Positions 60,129-64,000 of a DNA stretch of 64,000 bases are shown piece by piece. A program made the position numbers and the translations under genes. Numbering within the stretch: the stretch's first letter is position 1; every line of letters starts with the position of its first letter. The stretch is from UBA2386 sp046306335 (lineage in GTDB: Bacteria; Planctomycetota; UBA1135; UBA2386), in the NCBI GenBank assembly GCA_046306335.1, contig JBKDXM010000101.1, positions 1 to 64,000 of the forward strand, read 5' to 3'. The notes beneath the pieces are model-generated. The model saw only the letters and a list, made by a program, of their open reading frames with translations. It was not told where the DNA came from and searched no databases.

Positions 60129-61589
60129 ATGCTCGCGAAGGTGACCGTTCGCGCCCCGGGGGTGACGCGCTGCTTCCTGCTCGCCCCGGGCCGGCTGCTG
60201 GTGCTCGGCCGCAGCCCCGAATGTGACCTCGGCATTCCGGACGCTTCGGTGTCGCGACGGCACTGCACGGTGACGGTGGTCGACGGCGCGGTCGAGGTCA
60301 CCGACCTCGGTGCCGCGCACGGCGTGCAGCGGCGCGGCCGCAAGGTCGCGCAAGCGCGCCTGCGCGTCGGCGACACGGTGCGCCTGGGCGGGGCCGAGCT
60401 GGCGATCGACGGCTGGCTCGCGGACGACGTCGTGGCCGACGACCCTGAGCGCACCGCAGCGCTCGCGACCACCGGCGTGGCTGCGCTGGCCGCCGGCGAC
60501 GCCGCGGCGCGACCCGCGCGGGCTGCGGCCCCGGCCGCCTTGGCGCCAGCCGCCGACGCCCCGGCGACCGGATCCGCTGCGGCCGCGGCGACCGACGGCG
60601 CGCCGGCGGCGACCGGGTCAGCGACCGCCGGTGGCACGGGCGCCGACCTGCCGGCAGGCAGCTTGCTGGGCGGCTACCGCATCCGCGCGCGCCTCGGCGC
60701 CGGCGGCTACGCCGACGTCTACCGGGCCGAGCAGGTGCAGCTAGGCCGCGAGGTCGCCCTCAAGGTGCTGCGCGCCGCGGCCGCCGACGCCCCCACCGAC
60801 GCCCTGCCGTCGTTCCTGCGCGAGGCGCGCGCCGCCGCGGCGCTGTCCGACCCGCGCCTCGTGCAGGTCTTCGACCTCGGCGAAGCCGACGGCCGCTGGT
60901 ACCTGTCGATGGAATTGGTGCGCGGCGGCACGCTCGCCGAGGCCCTGCGCCGCGACGGCCCGGCGCCGTGGCGCGCGCTGCTGCCGATCCTGCGCGACGT
61001 CGCCTGCGCGCTGCAGGTCGCGCACCGCGCCGGCCTCGTGCACCGCGACGTCAAGCCTGCGAACATCCTGCTGACCGGCGACGGGCGCGCCAAGCTCGCC
61101 GACCTCGGCTTGGTGCGCGACATCGGCGGCCTCGGCGACCGGCTCGGCACGGCGGCGTACATGGCCCCGGAGCAGCTCGCCGCCGCGCCGATCGACCGCC
61201 GCGTCGACGTCTACGCGCTGGGTTGCACCGCCTACCACGTGCTCAGCGGCCAGCCGCCGTTCGGCGGCACGACCAAGGACATCCTGCGCCGCAAGCGCAC
61301 CGAAGCGCCGCCGCCGTTCGATCCGGGTCTGGGCGTGCCCGCCGCCGTCGACCACTTCGTGCGCGAGCGACTGCTGGCGACGGCGCCGGCGGCACGGCCG
61401 GCCGACGCCGACGAAGTGCTCGCCGAACTCGACCGGCTGGAGCGGCTCGGTTCGGCGCCGGTGCGGCGCCATGCCGCCGGCGCGCGGCGGCCGCGCGGCG
61501 GCGGCGCCGGCCCATGGCTGGCCGTCGCCATCGCGCTCGCCCTGTTCGCGCTGGCGTACGCGCTGTGGCAGCGGCGACCGGGCAGCTGA
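60129..61589 (+). CDS. FHA-Ser/Thr protein kinase, membrane-anchored
   Basis: 486 aa. FHA domain at about 17-100 (LGRSPECDLGIPDASVSRRHC), an Ala/Pro linker, then a Hanks-type kinase at about 185-445: GAGGYADVY, K212 (VALKVL), HRDVKPANIL (D307) and, in place of DFG, DLG at 325-327 (ADLGLVRD). Substrate-loop GTAAYMAPEQ is intact, so it should be active. One C-terminal membrane helix (WLAVAIALALFALAYALW) orients the kinase in the cytoplasm with a very short outer tail. Target unknown; the divergent FHA protein is a candidate. Confidence 0.94.
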   Translation: MLAKVTVRAPGVTRCFLLAPGRLLVLGRSPECDLGIPDASVSRRHCTVTVVDGAVEVTDLGAAHGVQRRGRKVAQARLRVGDTVRLGGAELAIDGWLADDVVADDPERTAALATTGVAALAAGDAAARPARAAAPAALAPAADAPATGSAAAAATDGAPAATGSATAGGTGADLPAGSLLGGYRIRARLGAGGYADVYRAEQVQLGREVALKVLRAAAADAPTDALPSFLREARAAAALSDPRLVQVFDLGEADGRWYLSMELVRGGTLAEALRRDGPAPWRALLPILRDVACALQVAHRAGLVHRDVKPANILLTGDGRAKLADLGLVRDIGGLGDRLGTAAYMAPEQLAAAPIDRRVDVYALGCTAYHVLSGQPPFGGTTKDILRRKRTEAPPPFDPGLGVPAAVDHFVRERLLATAPAARPADADEVLAELDRLERLGSAPVRRHAAGARRPRGGGAGPWLAVAIALALFALAYALWQRRPGS

Positions 61590-61600
61590 CCCGCCGGCGA

Positions 61601-63679
61601 TCAGTTGCCCAGGATCCAGCCGTAGGCGCGCGACAGCGCGAAGCCGAAGGCGTTCAGCGCCGGGTCGAGCACGGCGGCTTGGTTGTAGAGCTTGACGCCC
61701 GACAGCGGCAGCGCGTTCGGCACCGTGAAGTTCCACGTCGCCGTGGTGCCGGCGCCGACGACCGTGTCGGTGGCGTCGACCGAGACGCGCAGCGGGCAGC
61801 CCGGCGCGCCGAGGATGCCGAGGTCGAGCGGCAGCGGCCCGAGCGGACCGGCCGTGTTGCTCGTGCCGAGCACCATCACGGCGAGGCCGACCGCCAGGTT
61901 GTCGAGGCCGACCGTGAGCGTGCCGCCCAGCGTCGGCTGCGCGCTCGCCGGCATGCTGGTCATGCCGAGCGTGCCGTTGCAGCCGTTGCCGAACCATCCG
62001 TATGCGGCGCCGCCGAAGACGTTGTGGGTCTCGTAGTAGATCGTGCCGTTCCACACGCGCGGGGTGAACGGCGAGCCGCCGGTGAAGGGTGCCGTCGTGG
62101 TCGCCTGGGCCGCGCCGAGCGTCAGCGTCAGGTCGGTGTTGCTGTAGACGGTGTTGTTGCTGGCGCCGTTGCTGTAGGTCGGCACCGCGCCGACGTAGCG
62201 GAGCGCCAGCGCGTAGTTGCCCTGCGGCAGGTAGATCGGCGACGGCAGCGCGGCCGGCGACGGCAGGTTCGGGCCGGCCGTGGTGCCCGACGCCGTGCCC
62301 AGTTGGTGCCACGCCGCCGGCGTGCTGGTGTTGCCGACGTACGTGCCCTGCTTGGCGTACACGTCCAGCGAGAACGGCGTGCTCGCCGGCGACGACGAGT
62401 TGGCGGCGAAGCCGTTGATCTCGACGCCTGCCGGATTCGTGACGTTGACGTCGAAGTAGACCGTCCACAGCGCCGCGCCGCCGTTGCCGCCGGCGAACAG
62501 CGTCGTGATCTCCTGCGCGCCCGAGACGAGCTTGGTCTGCGTCGACGGCGGACCGCACAGGCGCGTCGTCGTCAGCCGGACGTTCTGCGGCACGGCGTTC
62601 GGGAACACGTGCACCGGATTCTGCGCCGTGCTGTCGACGACGCCGTCCCCGTTGAAGTCCCACGCCCAGGTCGTCGCCGCCATGTTCGACGTGTCGGTGA
62701 ACTGCACCGTCAGCGGCGCGATCACGCCGAACGTGAAGTCGGCGGCGATGCGGTCGGTGACGACGTAGTTGGCGCGCGTCAGCGTGGCGGGCGGGTTGAC
62801 GCCGTCGTTGACCGTCAGGCTGACCGTGTAGCTGCCGCAGGCGGTGTAGGTCCACGACGGGTTCGGCAGGGTGCTGTCGACGACGCTGTCGCCGTCGAAG
62901 TCCCAGGCGTAGCTGGTGATGCCGCCCGGCGCGCTGCTGAACGAAGCATTGGTGAAGTTGACCGCGAGCGGCGACGGGCCGCCGGTCACGTTGGCGCTGA
63001 AGCCGGCGGTGAGGCCGACGGCCGGCAGGTACGTCACCTCGACGACGACGGCGTGGTTCTGGCCGACCGAGACCGTGCCCGTCGGGTAGCCGGTGCTCAT
63101 CCACACGCGGCTCGCCAGCGCCTGGCCGGCGACACCGTGCACGTCGAGCTGCGGGCCGGTGCCGGAGAAGGTCTGGATCGGCAGGTCGCACTCGATGTTG
63201 AGGTCGCCGAGCGAGGGGTCGTAGAGGAAGTTCGTCGTGAACGGCACGCTGATGCCGAACGGCGTCGGGCCGGCTTGCGCAGCCTGCGCGCCCCACGACA
63301 CGACGCCGCTGTAGCAGGTCGTGATGTCGGCACCGCGGTTGGCGGCGAGGACGTTGGTCACGGCGGTGTGATCGACGGGCGCCGTCGACAGCGTGACCGA
63401 GCAGCCGGCCGTGTAGCTCGACGCCACCAACGCGACGTTGGTGTTCGGCCGCCACTTCAGGCCGGTGATGAAGATCGGCGTGGTGATGCCCTGCGTCGTG
63501 AAGTGCGAGCTGTCGTAGACGCACTGGTGCAGCAGGCCGGTGCCGCCGCGGCCCCACGGGAAGGCATTGGACGTGCTGCCCTCCGCTGTCGCCATGCCGG
63601 CGGGAATGACGACCTGGAATTGCGCCGACGCAGCGGCGGCGAGAAACGACACGGCGAGCGGGAACGCGACGCGCAGCAT
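61601..63679 (-). CDS. Exported protein with two PKD domains and shared C-terminal module
   Basis: 692 aa. Signal peptide (LRVAFPLAVSFLAAAASAQ). Two PKD domains at about 228-312 (SYAWDFDGDSVVDS, YTVSLTVND) and about 313-390 (TWAWDFNGDGVVDS), recognised by W-x-F-x-G-D-x-x-D. A central beta-rich region precedes the shared C-terminal module (about 560-692; WFGNGCNGTLG, LGAPGCPLRVS, YNQAAVLDP). Probably a surface adhesin-like or scaffold protein. Convergent with the kinase gene, 11 bp apart. Confidence 0.88.
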   Translation of the reverse strand: MLRVAFPLAVSFLAAAASAQFQVVIPAGMATAEGSTSNAFPWGRGGTGLLHQCVYDSSHFTTQGITTPIFITGLKWRPNTNVALVASSYTAGCSVTLSTAPVDHTAVTNVLAANRGADITTCYSGVVSWGAQAAQAGPTPFGISVPFTTNFLYDPSLGDLNIECDLPIQTFSGTGPQLDVHGVAGQALASRVWMSTGYPTGTVSVGQNHAVVVEVTYLPAVGLTAGFSANVTGGPSPLAVNFTNASFSSAPGGITSYAWDFDGDSVVDSTLPNPSWTYTACGSYTVSLTVNDGVNPPATLTRANYVVTDRIAADFTFGVIAPLTVQFTDTSNMAATTWAWDFNGDGVVDSTAQNPVHVFPNAVPQNVRLTTTRLCGPPSTQTKLVSGAQEITTLFAGGNGGAALWTVYFDVNVTNPAGVEINGFAANSSSPASTPFSLDVYAKQGTYVGNTSTPAAWHQLGTASGTTAGPNLPSPAALPSPIYLPQGNYALALRYVGAVPTYSNGASNNTVYSNTDLTLTLGAAQATTTAPFTGGSPFTPRVWNGTIYYETHNVFGGAAYGWFGNGCNGTLGMTSMPASAQPTLGGTLTVGLDNLAVGLAVMVLGTSNTAGPLGPLPLDLGILGAPGCPLRVSVDATDTVVGAGTTATWNFTVPNALPLSGVKLYNQAAVLDPALNAFGFALSRAYGWILGN

Positions 63680-63912
63680 GGCAAGCTCCTGAGGCTGGTG
63701 GCCGCCGGAGGTCGACGGCCGGGACGAGGGACCACGAACGAGGTGCGCGAGGCTAGCGCAGCGCCCCGGATCAGCCAGCCCCCCCCACGGCGCACACCCC
63801 GGCCCGTCCGCGCGCTCGCCGCGAGGCGGCAGGCAGCGATCGCGCGGCGGTCGGGGCCCGCGTCGAGGCGACCCGGCACTCGCCGAGCCGGATCGCCCCG
63901 CGGCGCACGGGC

Positions 63913-64000
63913 TCAGAAGTCGCCGATCTTGCCGTTGACGCCGTTGCTGGTGATCGCCCCGAAGGCGTTGACCGCCGGTGCCTGGAACACGGCCGACGTC
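63913..64000 (-). CDS. C-terminal end of an exported protein of the shared module (partial)
   Basis: Only about 28 residues are in the window: TSAVFQAPAVNAFG, then AITSNGVNGKIGDF and a TGA at 63913. The phrase FQAPAVNAFGAITSNGV matches the end of the module seen in the neighbouring exported protein (YNQAAVLDPALNAFGFALS). The rest lies beyond 64000, on the minus strand. So at least five proteins with this module are in or touch the window. Confidence 0.7.
   Translation of the reverse strand, partial: TSAVFQAPAVNAFGAITSNGVNGKIGDF

Overview
The window is a 64-kb piece of a very GC-rich bacterial chromosome, most likely from the Planctomycetota. The reasons are a DUF1549/DUF1553 plus DUF1501 pair with a Tat signal, the tail of a PVC-type heme-binding protein, many exported proteins that share one C-terminal module, several ECF-like sigma factors, FHA/Ser-Thr kinase proteins, and menaquinone synthesis by the futalosine route (mqnD). 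The exact lineage cannot be read from the sequence. Gene density is high, many neighbours overlap by 4 bp (ATGA or GTGA), and most long antisense frames are GC-driven shadows. No phage, transposase, CRISPR array or rRNA was seen.

Layout. 1-3.7 kb: surface cytochrome-like DUF1549/DUF1501 pair. 3.8-6.6 kb: small envelope-type cluster (unknown protein, WaaP-like kinase that has lost its catalytic Asp, methyltransferase, membrane protein). 6.6-11.2 kb: alpha/beta hydrolase, mqnD and a large exported S8-type protease. 11.5-14.5 kb: lipoprotein, pyrC and a CMD-family protein. 14.5-16.1 kb: three-gene operon of a Cys-rich exported peptide, an ECF sigma factor and a Cys-rich anti-sigma factor, with a tandem-repeat tract and a tRNA-Gly upstream. 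16.9-21.7 kb: acyl-CoA ligase, thiD, DHH phosphoesterase and a TIM-barrel protein. 21.8-27.2 kb: coiled-coil lipoprotein, sigma factor, and a polyphosphate pair (Ppx/GppA-HD and CYTH-CHAD). 27.4-32.3 kb: Hsp20, a D-aminoacyl-tRNA deacylase interrupted by an in-frame TAG, an ATP-grasp protein and a large exported protein. 32.3-37.0 kb: TPR-zincin, UspA and a two-component cluster. 37.0-45.7 kb: cbb3 oxidase operon ccoI-ccoS-ccoNO(fused)-ccoQ-ccoP-ccoG, with a divergent SafE-like protein and an EEP-family nuclease/phosphatase. 45.9-54.3 kb: di-heme lipoprotein, glycosyltransferase, Cys-rich lipoprotein, RarD, an exported agmatine-deiminase-like protein, a response regulator, a palindromic repeat and an exported methyltransferase/TIM-barrel fusion. 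54.4-64.0 kb: two histidine kinases, an FHA protein divergent from an FHA-Ser/Thr kinase, and exported proteins with the shared C-terminal module.

How it fits together. The cbb3 oxidase and its assembly factors, the di-heme lipoprotein and mqnD indicate a menaquinone-based respiratory chain with a high-affinity oxidase. Signalling is dense: three sensor kinases, one REC-kinase hybrid, two stand-alone response regulators, two sigma factors and FHA/kinase modules. At least five exported proteins end in the same C-terminal domain, which suggests a common surface-targeting or anchoring route. The best candidates for something undescribed are the Cys-rich peptide/ECF/anti-sigma operon, the shared C-terminal module, the exported methyltransferase-TIM fusion and the TAG-interrupted dtd gene.
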